DNA from: Cupriavidus necator A5-1
GTDB lineage: Bacteria > Pseudomonadota > Gammaproteobacteria > Burkholderiales > Burkholderiaceae
Direction of reading: 5' to 3'
NCBI RefSeq assembly: GCF_000744095.1
Contig: NZ_JQLI01000008.1
Span: forward strand, 2,356,001-2,420,000
DNA length: 64,000 nt
Below the pieces are notes generated by a model. It had not been told where the DNA came from and ran no database searches. It worked only from the letters and a program-made list of their open reading frames with translations. Every line of letters starts with the position of its first letter. Within the stretch, counting starts at the first letter, position 1. Of the stretch, positions 37,171 through 48,132 are shown piece by piece. Made by a program: the position numbers and the translations under genes.

Positions 37171-38040
37171 TCATGGCGCGTAGAGGCGGGCCGGGTTTTC
37201 CACCAGGACCTGCTGCCTGAGCTCCTGCGTGGGAAGCCAGTTCCGGATGGAGCGCGCGAGCGCTCCCTCTGGTAGCGCCCGGTAGGCGGAGACGTCATGC
37301 CGTGCCTTGCCCGGATCCCGTGCGGTGTGGGGCCAGTCGCTGCCCCACAGCACGTGTCGTGGCGCAGTCCGCAGGAACATCGCAGCCCACGCGCTGGCTG
37401 CGTCGTTCGGCGGCATGCCTGCAGACGCGAGCCGGTACGGCGCGGAGAGTTTGATGTAGACGTTGCCGGAGCGCAGCGCCGTCAGCAAGGCGATCGCGCG
37501 CGCGTCGTCATGGGCCAGTGTGGTTGGCACCATGGCGAAATGGTCCAGCACGACCGGAACTGGCAGTTCCGCGAGTTGGTCAGCCATGGCCAGGATGACA
37601 TCCAGTTCGGCATAGAGCTGCAGGTGCCAGCCGAACATGGCGATGCGGTCGGCCCAGCGTGCGAGCGCCGCCTGCGCGGTGCCGGCGTCGCGCAGGCCGC
37701 TGCTTTCCAGGTTGAGGCGCAGCCCGCGCACGCCGCGTGCGCGCATGTCGCGCAAGGTCTCGTTGTCCACGTCCTCATCCAGCACGGCCACGCCGCGGCC
37801 CGCGCCTTGCAGTCGGTCGAGGCTGTCGAGCATACATCGGTTGTCCGTGCCATAGACGCTGGGCTGCACGATCACTACGCGTTGCAGGCCATGCCGCGAC
37901 AGGTGTGCAAGCAGGTCCTCATTCGATGCCGGTCCTGGCGTATAGTGCCGCTCCGCGACCATGGGATAGTCGGTGCGCGCGCCGATGACGTGGGTGTGGC
38001 AGTCCCAGGCGCCTGCCGGTAGCTTAGGAACGTCGCGCAT
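37171..38040 (-). CDS. amidohydrolase-2 family TIM-barrel hydrolase (LigI-like)
   Basis: A 289-residue metal-dependent hydrolase. WDCHTHVIG (the beta-1 HxH), LDHFAMVPTT and LWGSDWPHT (with the late Asp) are the landmarks of the amidohydrolase-2 group that holds 2-pyrone-4,6-dicarboxylate lactonase and related lactonases and decarboxylases. It is the last gene of a four-gene unit with two Bug receptors and a dehydrogenase, starting 4 bases after the dehydrogenase stop. It likely opens or decarboxylates a dicarboxylic-acid intermediate; the exact compound is not deducible. Confidence 0.85.
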   Translation of the reverse strand: MRDVPKLPAGAWDCHTHVIGARTDYPMVAERHYTPGPASNEDLLAHLSRHGLQRVVIVQPSVYGTDNRCMLDSLDRLQGAGRGVAVLDEDVDNETLRDMRARGVRGLRLNLESSGLRDAGTAQAALARWADRIAMFGWHLQLYAELDVILAMADQLAELPVPVVLDHFAMVPTTLAHDDARAIALLTALRSGNVYIKLSAPYRLASAGMPPNDAASAWAAMFLRTAPRHVLWGSDWPHTARDPGKARHDVSAYRALPEGALARSIRNWLPTQELRQQVLVENPARLYAP

Positions 38041-38044
38041 GTCG

Positions 38045-39106
38045 TTACCCTTCCAGCAGGCGTCGGGCAAAGGCGCGGCCCGTTTCAGCGGTGCCCAGGC
38101 GGCCACCGACGTCGCGCGTGGCCTCGCCCGCCTGGATCGCGGCGATCATCGCTTCGTCGATGGCGCGCGCTGCAGCCAGGAAGGCAGGCAGGTTCCTGCG
38201 CTGGCCATGCCAGCCGAGCAGTTGTCCGGCGGACACGATCAGCGAGAAGGGATTGGCAATGTCCTGGCCGGCAATGTCCGGCGCCGATCCGTGTGCCGCC
38301 TGGCCCATTGCATGGTCCTTGCCGGCGTTCAGCGAGCCGCCCAGGCCCAGGCTGCCGGACAATTCAGCGGTCAGGTCGGACAGGATGTCGCCAAACATGT
38401 TGGTCGTGACGATGACGTCGAATCGCTGCGGGGCGCGCACCACGTGTGCCATCATTGCGTCGACAATGAAGTCGTCGACCTGTACTTCCGGGAAGTCGCG
38501 CGCCACCTGGTGGCAGATGTCGATGAACATGCCATCGCCGATCTTCAGCACATTGGCCTTGTGCACGATGCTGACATGCCTGCGGCGCGTCATGGCCAGC
38601 TCGAACGCTGAGCGCGCAATGCGCTCGCAGCATTGGCGCGTAATGCGGCGCAACGAGACGACAACATCCGGCGTGATCAGCATCTCGCTGCCGCCGGACT
38701 CGATATTGCGGTCGGCATAGAAACCCTCGGTATTCTCGCGCACGACGACGAGGTCGAACTCGCCGGCCCGGTGCTGCAGGCCCGGATAGGTGCGGGATGG
38801 CCTGATGTTGGCGTACAGGTCCAGTTCCTTACGGAAGAATTTCGAGGGATTGATCTCGCCCTTGGCTTCATCCTTGAAGTCATAGGTGGCCATCGGTCCG
38901 AGCATCAGGCCATCGGCGGACTTCACTTTCTGCAGCAAGGCCGGCGTCACGGTGGCTCCGTGGCGGCGCAGGCTCTCATGGCCGGCTACGTCCAGGTCGA
39001 ATTCAAGGTCGAGCCGGAAGCGCGACGATACGGCTCGCAGCACCTCGAGCGTGGCAGCCATCGTTTCGGGGCCGATGCCATCACCGGGAAGCACGACGAT
39101 TTTCAT
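38045..39106 (-). CDS. isopropylmalate/tartrate-dehydrogenase family decarboxylating dehydrogenase
   Basis: A 353-residue enzyme starting MKIVVLPGDGIGPE. The family marks are RENTEGFYAD, the HKANVLK lysine region and the DAMMAHVVRAPQRFDVIVTTNMFGDILSDL metal-binding stretch (cited here in parts: DAMMAH, NMFGDILSD). It oxidises a 2-hydroxyacid, usually with decarboxylation, using NAD(P)+. A leuB role is unlikely since no leuCD is near and it lies in a transport-catabolism operon; tartrate, malate or homoisocitrate-like substrates are possible. AAGGACC precedes the ATG. Confidence 0.88.
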   Translation of the reverse strand: MKIVVLPGDGIGPETMAATLEVLRAVSSRFRLDLEFDLDVAGHESLRRHGATVTPALLQKVKSADGLMLGPMATYDFKDEAKGEINPSKFFRKELDLYANIRPSRTYPGLQHRAGEFDLVVVRENTEGFYADRNIESGGSEMLITPDVVVSLRRITRQCCERIARSAFELAMTRRRHVSIVHKANVLKIGDGMFIDICHQVARDFPEVQVDDFIVDAMMAHVVRAPQRFDVIVTTNMFGDILSDLTAELSGSLGLGGSLNAGKDHAMGQAAHGSAPDIAGQDIANPFSLIVSAGQLLGWHGQRRNLPAFLAAARAIDEAMIAAIQAGEATRDVGGRLGTAETGRAFARRLLEG

Positions 39107-39160
39107 GTTTGGTCCTTGATTGTGCGAGAGGAGAGAGCAAAGCGATATGCGGGGACACGG

Positions 39161-40171
39161 TCATTCAACGTAAGCACCCGCTGCCTTGACGAGTTGCGCG
39201 AACTTCTGGCGCTCTGCGCGCACGAATGCATCGAATCGCGCTGGCGTGACCGGCTCGACGGCGCTGCCGTCCGCCTCGAAGCGGGTGCGGACGGCAGGCT
39301 CGGCAAGGATCTTGTTGATCTCGGCATTGAGCAGCGTGACGATGGCCTCGGGCGTTTCGCGTGGCGCAAAGTAGCCACCCCAGAGACTGAAATCGAAGCC
39401 CGGCACGGCCAGTTCCGCGACCGTAGGCACTTGGGGCAGCGCTGGCACCCGGCGGGGCGTGGATACGGCCAGCGGCTTGATCTTGCCGCCCTTGAGGTGA
39501 GGCATGATGGCGGAGGCGCTGGAAAAGAAGAACTGCACCTGCCCGCCCATCAGGTCCGTGATCGCCTGTCCGGCGCCCTTGTACGGAATGTGGACCATCT
39601 CGGTCCGGGTTCCGATGGCCAGGGCGGCCGCTGCCAGGTGGCCCGGCGTGGCCGTGCCGGACGACGCGTAGGACACGCTGCCCGGTTTGCTGCGCGCCAT
39701 CTGCAGCAACTCGCCGAGGCTGTTGAAAGGCGCGCTGGCGGGGGCGGCCAGCACCAGCGGGGCGTTGCCGACCAGCGCTACGGCCCGGAAGTCCTTCAGC
39801 GTGTCATAGCCGGGCGCTTTCATGGCGGAGCCGTTGATGGCGATCTCGCCGGTTTGCCCCAGCAAGAGCGTATAGCCGTCGCCCCGCGCCCTGGCCACGA
39901 GCCGGCTGCCCAGTGCCCCGCTTGCGCCGGGCCGGTTGTCGACAACCACCGGTTGCCCCAGGGCACGAGAGAGTCGTTCACCGATCAGCCGGGCAAAGAC
40001 ATCGCCTTGCCCGCCCGGGGCATAGGGCACGATGACGGTGATGGGTTTTGCCGGATAGTCCTTGCTTGCCCACGCGCTGCCGAGGATGCCGCAGGCTGCG
40101 GCGGCAACGCCAGTGTGCAGGAATTGTCTGCGGTCCCTGAATGCCCGCGCGTCTGTGGTGGCGGTTTCCAA
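39161..40171 (-). CDS. Bug/TctC-family receptor (second of the operon), TTG start
   Basis: A 336-residue receptor. The Tat-like signal RRQFLHTGVAAAACGILGSAWA is followed by a mature start at KDYPAKPITVIVPYAPGGQG. The only start with a good ribosome site (AAGGAG, 7 bases upstream) is the TTG at 40171. An ATG 4 bases before it is in another frame, and an in-frame ATG at 40219 would overlap the previous gene. It is followed by the dehydrogenase gene. Two adjacent Bug receptors suggest either different ligands or a receptor-sensor pair. Confidence 0.88.
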   Translation of the reverse strand: METATTDARAFRDRRQFLHTGVAAAACGILGSAWASKDYPAKPITVIVPYAPGGQGDVFARLIGERLSRALGQPVVVDNRPGASGALGSRLVARARGDGYTLLLGQTGEIAINGSAMKAPGYDTLKDFRAVALVGNAPLVLAAPASAPFNSLGELLQMARSKPGSVSYASSGTATPGHLAAAALAIGTRTEMVHIPYKGAGQAITDLMGGQVQFFFSSASAIMPHLKGGKIKPLAVSTPRRVPALPQVPTVAELAVPGFDFSLWGGYFAPRETPEAIVTLLNAEINKILAEPAVRTRFEADGSAVEPVTPARFDAFVRAERQKFAQLVKAAGAYVE

Positions 40172-40209
40172 TCCATGTCTCCTTGATCGAACCGAAGCGG
40201 GGAGCCTCG

Positions 40210-41184
40210 TCACTGCCATTGCATGCCCGGGTGGCTTGCCACGCCGCGCCACAGCGCGAGTTCCTGGTTCAACGCCTGGCCGAAGGCGGCCGGCGTGAGC
40301 CGGACGGAATCGGCCCCTTCCTGCACCAGTCGCGCCTTGACCGGATCGGCAGCGGCGGCTTCATTGATCGCGCGATTGAGTGCGTCGATGACGGGTGCCG
40401 GTGTTTGGGCTGGCGCGAGCACGCCCCACCAGGTGGTGATGTCGAGACCCGGGACACCTGCCTCGGCAATAGTCGGCACATTGGGGAATAGCGGCGAGCG
40501 CTTCGCGCTGGTGACCGCCAGCACTGACACCTTGCCAGCCCGTACGTAGGAGAGGATGGTTGGCACGGTGGCGAAGAAAAGATCGATGCGCCCGGCCAGC
40601 AATTCGACCGTGGCCGGACCACTGCCCTTGAAGGGCACATGCGTCATCGTCAGGCCAGCCTTCTGGCGGAACATTTCGCCCGCGAGATGGTTGATGCTGC
40701 CGTTGCCGGCCGAGCAGAAATTCAGGCCATCGGGTCGTGCCTTCGCAGCCGAAATCAACTGCGCCACATTCTGCACGCCGAGTTGTTTCGAGGTCACGAC
40801 CAGTAGCGGCCCGCGGCCGATCATGGCGACCGGGGTGAAGGACCTGACCGGGTCATACGGGAGTTTGGCTTCGACGGCAGCGTTGGTGGCGAAGGTCGAC
40901 GTGGCGAACAGCAGCGTGTAGCCGTCCGGTCTGGCCTTGGCCACGATGTCGGCACCCAGCGCACCGCCAGCGCCGCCACGGTTATCGATGACCACCGGCT
41001 GGTGAAGGCGATCCGACATGTTCTTTGCGATGTCACGCGCGATGCTGTCGGTGCCGCCGCCTGCCGCGAACGGGACGACCAGCGTAATCGGCCGGGAAGG
41101 ATAGGCGGGCTCGGCTCCCGCCGGCAGCGTGAATGCGGCCAGCACGGCGAGCGTGGCCATCGCACCGCGAATCGAAATGGACAT
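40210..41184 (-). CDS. Bug/TctC-family receptor (first of the operon)
   Basis: A 324-residue periplasmic receptor with signal peptide MSISIRGAMATLAVLAAFTL (cleaved near GAEPA) and the family opening YPSRPITLVVPFAAGGGTD. The GGAGAC before the ATG at 41184 decides the start; the open frame extends 105 bases upstream without signal character. First gene of the unit, 167 bases from the divergent LysR regulator that probably controls it. Confidence 0.9.
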   Translation of the reverse strand: MSISIRGAMATLAVLAAFTLPAGAEPAYPSRPITLVVPFAAGGGTDSIARDIAKNMSDRLHQPVVIDNRGGAGGALGADIVAKARPDGYTLLFATSTFATNAAVEAKLPYDPVRSFTPVAMIGRGPLLVVTSKQLGVQNVAQLISAAKARPDGLNFCSAGNGSINHLAGEMFRQKAGLTMTHVPFKGSGPATVELLAGRIDLFFATVPTILSYVRAGKVSVLAVTSAKRSPLFPNVPTIAEAGVPGLDITTWWGVLAPAQTPAPVIDALNRAINEAAAADPVKARLVQEGADSVRLTPAAFGQALNQELALWRGVASHPGMQWQ

Positions 41185-41306
41185 GCGTGTGTCTCCGTTA
41201 TTTTGGTTGCGTGCCAGCCATGGTTCGTTGCCACGGGTAGCGTGGCAGCGCGGGTATTCCGGCGGGCAGCACGCCTGGCTGAGCGGCAATGATCGGACGG
41301 ACGGAA

Positions 41307-41324
41307 TTTGCTGTAAAGTGCAAA
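41307..41324. promoter_or_regulatory. candidate LysR-type operator
   Basis: An inverted repeat TTTGC-N8-GCAAA in the gap between the divergent LysR and Bug genes, 28 bases before the LysR start. Its size fits a LysR-type recognition site, though it is not an exact T-N11-A. Confidence 0.4.
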
Positions 41325-41351
41325 TATCCTATCGATTGATGCCGAAATCGA

Positions 41352-42269
41352 ATGAATTTTGATCTCGCGGACTTACGCGCATTTGTGACCGTCGCAGACC
41401 TTGGCAGCTTCCGCGCGGCCTCGTCGACGCTGCATATTTCCCAGCCGGCCCTTTCACGCAGGGTAGACAAGCTGGAGCAAGCGCTGGGGTTTCGCCTGCT
41501 TGAGCGTACGACCCGCAAGGTGGAGCTCAACGCCATGGGCCGGAACTTTATCCCCAAGGCCCGGCACGTCCTGAACGAGCTTGAGAGCGCGTTGCTCGGC
41601 ATGACGGACTTGTCAGACCGCCTTCGCGGACAGGTTTCCGTGGCCTGCGTTCCTTCCGCCATCGGTAACTTCCTGGCGGACGTCGTCAGGAAATTCCACC
41701 AGGCGTACCCCCGAATCCACGTTCGCTTGCTGGACGAGACCGCCTCCGAGATATTGCTGGCCGTGGGGCGCTCGGAGGCGGACTTTGGCATCAGCTACCT
41801 GGGAACGCAGGAGCCAGATCTGGAGTTCGAGCCGCTGCTTGAGGAGCCATTCGTGCTGGCGTGCCGGCCGGAGCATCCTCTGGCGCAGAGGCGTCAGGCT
41901 ACCTGGACCGAACTGGCGGAGTATGAATGCGTGACGCTTGCGCCGGGCAGTGGCAATCGCATGCTGATCGATCAGGGCTTGTCGGCCATCGCAGCGCGTC
42001 CGGCATGGACCTGCGAAGTCCGTCATGTACCGGCGCTGGTGAGCCTGATCGAAGCGGGCATCGGCATAGGTGCCGTGCCTGCCTACGCAGTGCCCGCCAA
42101 CCATCCGGCCGGCCTGGTCAGCGTCCCGCTGGTCGAGCCCGAGATTGTTCGTACCATAGGGATCACCAAGCTTCGTGGCCGACCGCTGGCTCCAGCCGCA
42201 CAAGCGTTCCACGATCTGTTGGTCGCCTCCTACGGCCGACCCGCGCAAAAAACCCGGAGGAAGAAATAG
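41352..42269 (+). CDS. LysR-family transcriptional regulator
   Basis: A 305-residue LTTR. The winged-helix HTH is at about 18-37 (SFRAASSTLHISQPALSRRV) and the effector-binding domain at about 90-295. It is divergent from the operon of two Bug receptors, dehydrogenase and amidohydrolase, the standard place for its local regulator; the inducer is probably the substrate or intermediate of that path. The C-terminus is very basic (KTRRKK). Confidence 0.92.
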   Translation: MNFDLADLRAFVTVADLGSFRAASSTLHISQPALSRRVDKLEQALGFRLLERTTRKVELNAMGRNFIPKARHVLNELESALLGMTDLSDRLRGQVSVACVPSAIGNFLADVVRKFHQAYPRIHVRLLDETASEILLAVGRSEADFGISYLGTQEPDLEFEPLLEEPFVLACRPEHPLAQRRQATWTELAEYECVTLAPGSGNRMLIDQGLSAIAARPAWTCEVRHVPALVSLIEAGIGIGAVPAYAVPANHPAGLVSVPLVEPEIVRTIGITKLRGRPLAPAAQAFHDLLVASYGRPAQKTRRKK

Positions 42270-42321
42270 TTGCCGGAGAGAATCCCGCAGGTCCAACTGT
42301 CTGCAGACGGACCTTAAACAG

Positions 42322-42336
42322 GCCGCTCACTTCCGC

Positions 42337-42348
<12 letters not shown>
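42322..42348. repeat. short tandem repeat CGCTCACTTC
   Basis: Two and a half copies of a 10-base unit overlap the stop codon of the UPF0182 gene, and probably arose by slippage. Confidence 0.6.
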
Positions 42349-45066
<2,718 letters not shown>

Positions 45067-45377
45067 CGATCATGCTCCTTTGCCGCACCGTCGTCCGTGA
45101 CCCGCCGTGACCCGGCCATGGTGCACCGCTGGCCTGCCGCAAGCGCGACTGAACGGACTGCCTGCGCATTCGCGATAGCTGCTGCGCGGCAATGCATGGG
45201 TCCGGGTCAAATCGTGCAGCCTGAGTAATTGTAGGCGAGCCAATCAGGAGGCAGCGCGTCCGGCGCCGGCATCTGCAGGAGGCCAGGCCGGCGGCGCCAG
45301 CGCGTCGGAGGCAATCAACGCGGGATCGAAGGCGGTCAGTAGATCAGGCCGGCTCCGGCGATTGCTCCAGTCAGCAG
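45067..45377. other. gap upstream of the UPF0182 gene
   Basis: About 310 bases with the UPF0182 promoter presumably at the left part. No gene is supported. Confidence 0.4.
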
Positions 45378-45530
45378 GCCTCGCGGTCGTCAGTCACCAG
45401 CGCCGGTGTCACCTGGATGGATTTGCGCGTGCCGTCCCGCTCGAAGGTCCAGGTCTGGACCTGGCTGAAGCTGCCACGGCGGACGATACCAGGCAGCGGT
45501 GGCTGGCCAGCCCTTGCCTATGAGATGACA
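45378..45530 (-). pseudogene. possible LysR effector-domain relic
   Basis: On the minus strand two adjoining frames read ASHRCLV and then RRGSFSQVQTWTFERDGTRK, ending in VTDDREAC and a stop near 45378. The pattern (short strand, then W-x-F-x-x-D-G, then VTPALVTDDREA) resembles the middle of the LysR substrate-binding domain, where a W-x-F-x-x-x-G block is followed by a v-N-D-x-E-A. Both ends are missing and a frameshift is needed, so this is at best a relic. Confidence 0.35.
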
Positions 45531-45571
45531 AAGCGCCTTTCTCTGCTCATTCATGGTCGGGAGTGGATGAA

Positions 45572-45736
45572 CTAGTCAACGATCCCTGTCGCGCCCGATT
45601 TCCCGCATGAGGGGGAGCTGCTCTTTGATGAGCTCGATCTTCTCTCGTAGTCCGAACGCCCAGGCAGGCGCGCTTGGGCTTCGCGGAAGTTCCGCTTCGC
45701 GTCATTGAACTCCCGCACCTTCTCGTCCTTTGTCAT
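45572..45736 (-). CDS. small charged ORF, probably frameshifted
   Basis: Fifty-four codons from the ATG at 45736 (MTKDEKVREFNDAKRNFREA). After about residue 29 the in-frame sequence turns into Ser-rich nonsense, while the +1 frame continues as LREKIELIKEQLPLMREIGR and stops at 45576-45578, a natural coiled-coil. A single-base change has probably broken the gene. Its ATG overlaps the TGA of the preceding 58-codon ORF (ATGA), which suggests a former two-gene unit. Function unknown. Confidence 0.45.
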   Translation of the reverse strand: MTKDEKVREFNDAKRNFREAQARLPGRSDYERRSSSSKSSSPSCGKSGATGIVD

Positions 45737-45909
45737 GGCCTTGTTGGCGCCACCAGATCTTCTGGTGTAATGAACGCCAGCAAATCACCGCCGTAATGGA
45801 GCCACTGCCTGGCGCGGGCTCGAACGTTCATCGCTACGCTTCCGGCCTTTTTGCCTGAAGGGAACCTCCAGGTTCCGACATAGGCCGAGTTCGCTCGAAT
45901 AACTTCCAT
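45733..45909 (-). CDS. small hypothetical protein
   Basis: A 58-residue ORF from ATG 45909 (MEVIRANSAYVGTWRFPSGK and onward), with a C-terminal HYGGDLLAFITPEDLV. Basic and compact, no signal peptide, no recognised domain. No strong ribosome site. It overlaps the next small ORF by ATGA. Confidence 0.4.
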   Translation of the reverse strand: MEVIRANSAYVGTWRFPSGKKAGSVAMNVRARARQWLHYGGDLLAFITPEDLVAPTRP

Positions 45910-46098
45910 CGAGTTGCAGTTATACAGGTGCCGGCACGCAGTGGCGGACGCCCCGGGGCAGAATCTCCATGAACTGGATGGCAGCGCCGCAGCGGGTGCG
46001 TCGCGGCGCGGGAAGACGCGGTTCACCCGGGTGGCGCTGTTCCGCCATCCCTCCTGCGATGCCGCGTGCCGTACATCGCGGCCACACAGGAGACCATC

Positions 46099-46233
46099 AT
46101 GCCATTCGCAAGAACCACACTCGTGCTTTGCGCCATGTACCTCGCCCTGGCAATGGGCGGATGCGCGCCACTGGACCCGGCCACAACCACGTCGTGCCTC
46201 ACGCCGGCGCAATGCGACCTCTATTCTGGTTGA
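46099..46233 (+). CDS. very small lipoprotein
   Basis: A 44-residue product behind AGGAGACC. The peptide MPFARTTLVLCAMYLALAMG is followed by GC, giving a lipobox (LAMGGC) with Cys at residue 22. The mature part is only 23 residues with two further cysteines. It lies 35 bases before the LRAT-like gene and is probably in the same transcript. Confidence 0.6.
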   Translation: MPFARTTLVLCAMYLALAMGGCAPLDPATTTSCLTPAQCDLYSG

Positions 46234-46268
46234 ATCGCAAGGCGGGCATGTAAGCGACGGAGCGGGCA

Positions 46269-46805
46269 ATGGCGCTCGGGCAGATCGCGGCAGGCAAGGC
46301 GCGGGGATGGAACGACGCCAGCGCTGCGCCGGCAGGCACGGAGCCGCCGACGGGCGTTGAGCCGGTACCCGGTGCCCACCTTGTCACCCTGCGCTGTGGC
46401 TATTGCCACCACGGCATCTACGTCGGCGGCGGCAAGGTCGTGCATTACGCCGGCTACCTTCACAGCCGGCATCCCGGGCTGGTGGAGGAGGTGGACCTCG
46501 CGGAGTTCGCGGCCGGCCGGCAGGTCTGGATCGACGCCAGCCCGGCGCCTGTCTACCCGAGCCACGAAGTCGTGCGGCGGGCACGCTCCCGATTGAATGA
46601 ACACCGCTACCGCCTGCTGACCAACAATTGCGAGCATTTCAGTGCATGGTGCCTGTGTGGCGAGAGCCGCAGCAAACAGGTACAGGCCTGGCTTGCCCAT
46701 CCCCGATCGGCGCTGCTGGGTGCTGTCAGGCTCTGCAAGGCATTGCATCAAGGCGAACCCTCGGCATCACGTCCGGTGCTGCCCGGCTGGCAGCTCTCTC
46801 CATAA
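46269..46805 (+). CDS. LRAT/NC-domain protein (papain-like permuted fold)
   Basis: A 178-residue protein. It has HHGIYVGGGKVVHYAG (H48 and H59 as the histidine pair) and NNCEHFSAWC with the nucleophile C121, matching the H/H/NCEHF signature of LRAT-family acyltransferases and their bacterial NlpC/P60-superfamily relatives. It has no signal peptide. It may act as a thioester acyltransferase or hydrolase on a lipid or peptide; the substrate is unknown. GGAGCGGG precedes the ATG. Lipoprotein genes flank it on both sides. Confidence 0.82.
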   Translation: MALGQIAAGKARGWNDASAAPAGTEPPTGVEPVPGAHLVTLRCGYCHHGIYVGGGKVVHYAGYLHSRHPGLVEEVDLAEFAAGRQVWIDASPAPVYPSHEVVRRARSRLNEHRYRLLTNNCEHFSAWCLCGESRSKQVQAWLAHPRSALLGAVRLCKALHQGEPSASRPVLPGWQLSP

Positions 46806-46824
46806 TTTCTGACGGAGACCCATC

Positions 46825-47346
46825 ATGATTCCCCATCTTCCGATGAAGCCCGCCCGGCTGCCACGCCCGTGCCTTGCAAGCCGGCTTCTCATGCTTGCTG
46901 CAGTTGCCCTGGCAGCTGGCTGCGCGAGCCCGGCATGGCAAGCTGTGGCGCCTGGCGCCAGCGAGACAGAGCTTCAGGCCTTGCTGGGTGCGCCGCGCGA
47001 GATCTATCAATTTCCCGATGGCTCCCGGCGCTGGCTCTATCCCGCGCCGGGCGAGACCAGATGGGCCGCCGACATCGGTCCCGACGGGCGGGTCGTCAGC
47101 GTCCGGCAGATGCTGAGCGCGGAGGAGTTCGGCCAGGCCCGGATCGGCGAATGGACCACGCGCGATGTCCTGACTCGCTTCGGGAAGCCTGCAGAGATAA
47201 GTCGTTTTCCGCGCATGCACCGCGAGGTCTGGGGCTACCGGTTCGCACAAGACGGCCTGGAGTACGCGACGATGAATTTCTACTTCGATCCTGCCGGCGT
47301 CCTGCGCCTTACCCAGGTGATTCCGGATTTCCTGATGGACTCATAA
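46825..47346 (+). CDS. lipoprotein with two SmpA/BamE-like repeats
   Basis: A 173-residue lipoprotein with lipobox LAAGC (Cys near residue 33). Two repeats resemble the SmpA/BamE fold: TELQALLGAPREIYQFPDGS followed by RRWLYP, and TRDVLTRFGKPAEISRFPRM followed by WGYRF. It is likely anchored in the outer membrane facing the periplasm. It follows the LRAT-like gene by 19 bases. It is not the housekeeping BamE by context. Confidence 0.75.
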   Translation: MIPHLPMKPARLPRPCLASRLLMLAAVALAAGCASPAWQAVAPGASETELQALLGAPREIYQFPDGSRRWLYPAPGETRWAADIGPDGRVVSVRQMLSAEEFGQARIGEWTTRDVLTRFGKPAEISRFPRMHREVWGYRFAQDGLEYATMNFYFDPAGVLRLTQVIPDFLMDS

Positions 47347-47420
47347 ATAATGCCCGCGCGCGCCCTGGGTTCGTCCTGACCTCGTACTCCGCCGCCCCGT
47401 ATACCGCCTGGCGCCGAGAT

Positions 47421-47467
47421 TTATTCCCGGAACGAACTCCGAAAAAATTTCGCGATGCCGGGAATAA
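47421..47467. promoter_or_regulatory. 10-bp inverted repeat before the first ECF sigma gene
   Basis: TTATTCCCGG (47421-47430) and its perfect complement (47458-47467), separated by 27 bases that include an A-run, lie 48 bases before the GTG start. It could be an operator or part of an autoregulated promoter region. Confidence 0.45.
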
Positions 47468-47514
47468 GTCGCGGTGTCAGGCGGTTTTACATAGGCCAGG
47501 GACAGGAGAGCACC

Positions 47515-48132
47515 GTGATCGCAACCGACAAGTCCAGCCGCTTCGCGCAAGTGGCGTTGCCGCATCTGGACGCGGCCTATAACCTGGCGCGCTGGCTGAG
47601 CGGCAGCCCAAGCGATGCGGACGATATCGTGCAGGATGCCTACCTGCGTGCATTCCGGTTCTTTGATGGCTTTCACGGCGACAATGCGCGCGCGTGGTTG
47701 CTGGCCATCGTCAGGAACACCTGGTTCAGCGAATGGCGCAGGCGGCGCGATGCTGCTGATGGCACGCCCTACGACGAAACGCTGCATGGCGACGAGCGAT
47801 TGCCGGGGTGGATTGACGACATCGGCAGCAATCCCGAAACGCTAGCGGTGCGCCACGACGATGTGGAACTGGTCCACCGCGCGCTCGAACGGTTGCCGGT
47901 CGTCTATCGCGAAGTGCTTGTCCTGCGCGAGCTCGAAGACATGAGCTATCGCGATATCGCCCTGGTTGCCGACATTCCGATCGGCACCGTGATGTCGCGC
48001 CTGGCGCGCGCACGTCACCTGCTCTGCGCGGCGGTGCACGCCGAGCAGGCGAGGGTGCGCGATGGCATTGGCGGCATCGCACTCCGCCAGGTACCGGTGC
48101 GGGGTCATTCGACGGGAGCGAATCATGAATGA
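47515..48132 (+). CDS. ECF RNA polymerase sigma factor
   Basis: A 205-residue ECF sigma factor. Region 2 covers about 15-85 (YNLARWLSGSPSDADDIVQD, then AYLRAF) and region 4 about 125-175 (LPVVYREVLVLRELEDMSYR, then IPIGTVMSRLARAR). The GTG at 47515 is preceded by AGGAGA. It overlaps the next gene, a membrane-anchored anti-sigma candidate, by 8 bases, the usual pairing. The target genes probably include its own locus. Confidence 0.93.
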   Translation: MIATDKSSRFAQVALPHLDAAYNLARWLSGSPSDADDIVQDAYLRAFRFFDGFHGDNARAWLLAIVRNTWFSEWRRRRDAADGTPYDETLHGDERLPGWIDDIGSNPETLAVRHDDVELVHRALERLPVVYREVLVLRELEDMSYRDIALVADIPIGTVMSRLARARHLLCAAVHAEQARVRDGIGGIALRQVPVRGHSTGANHE

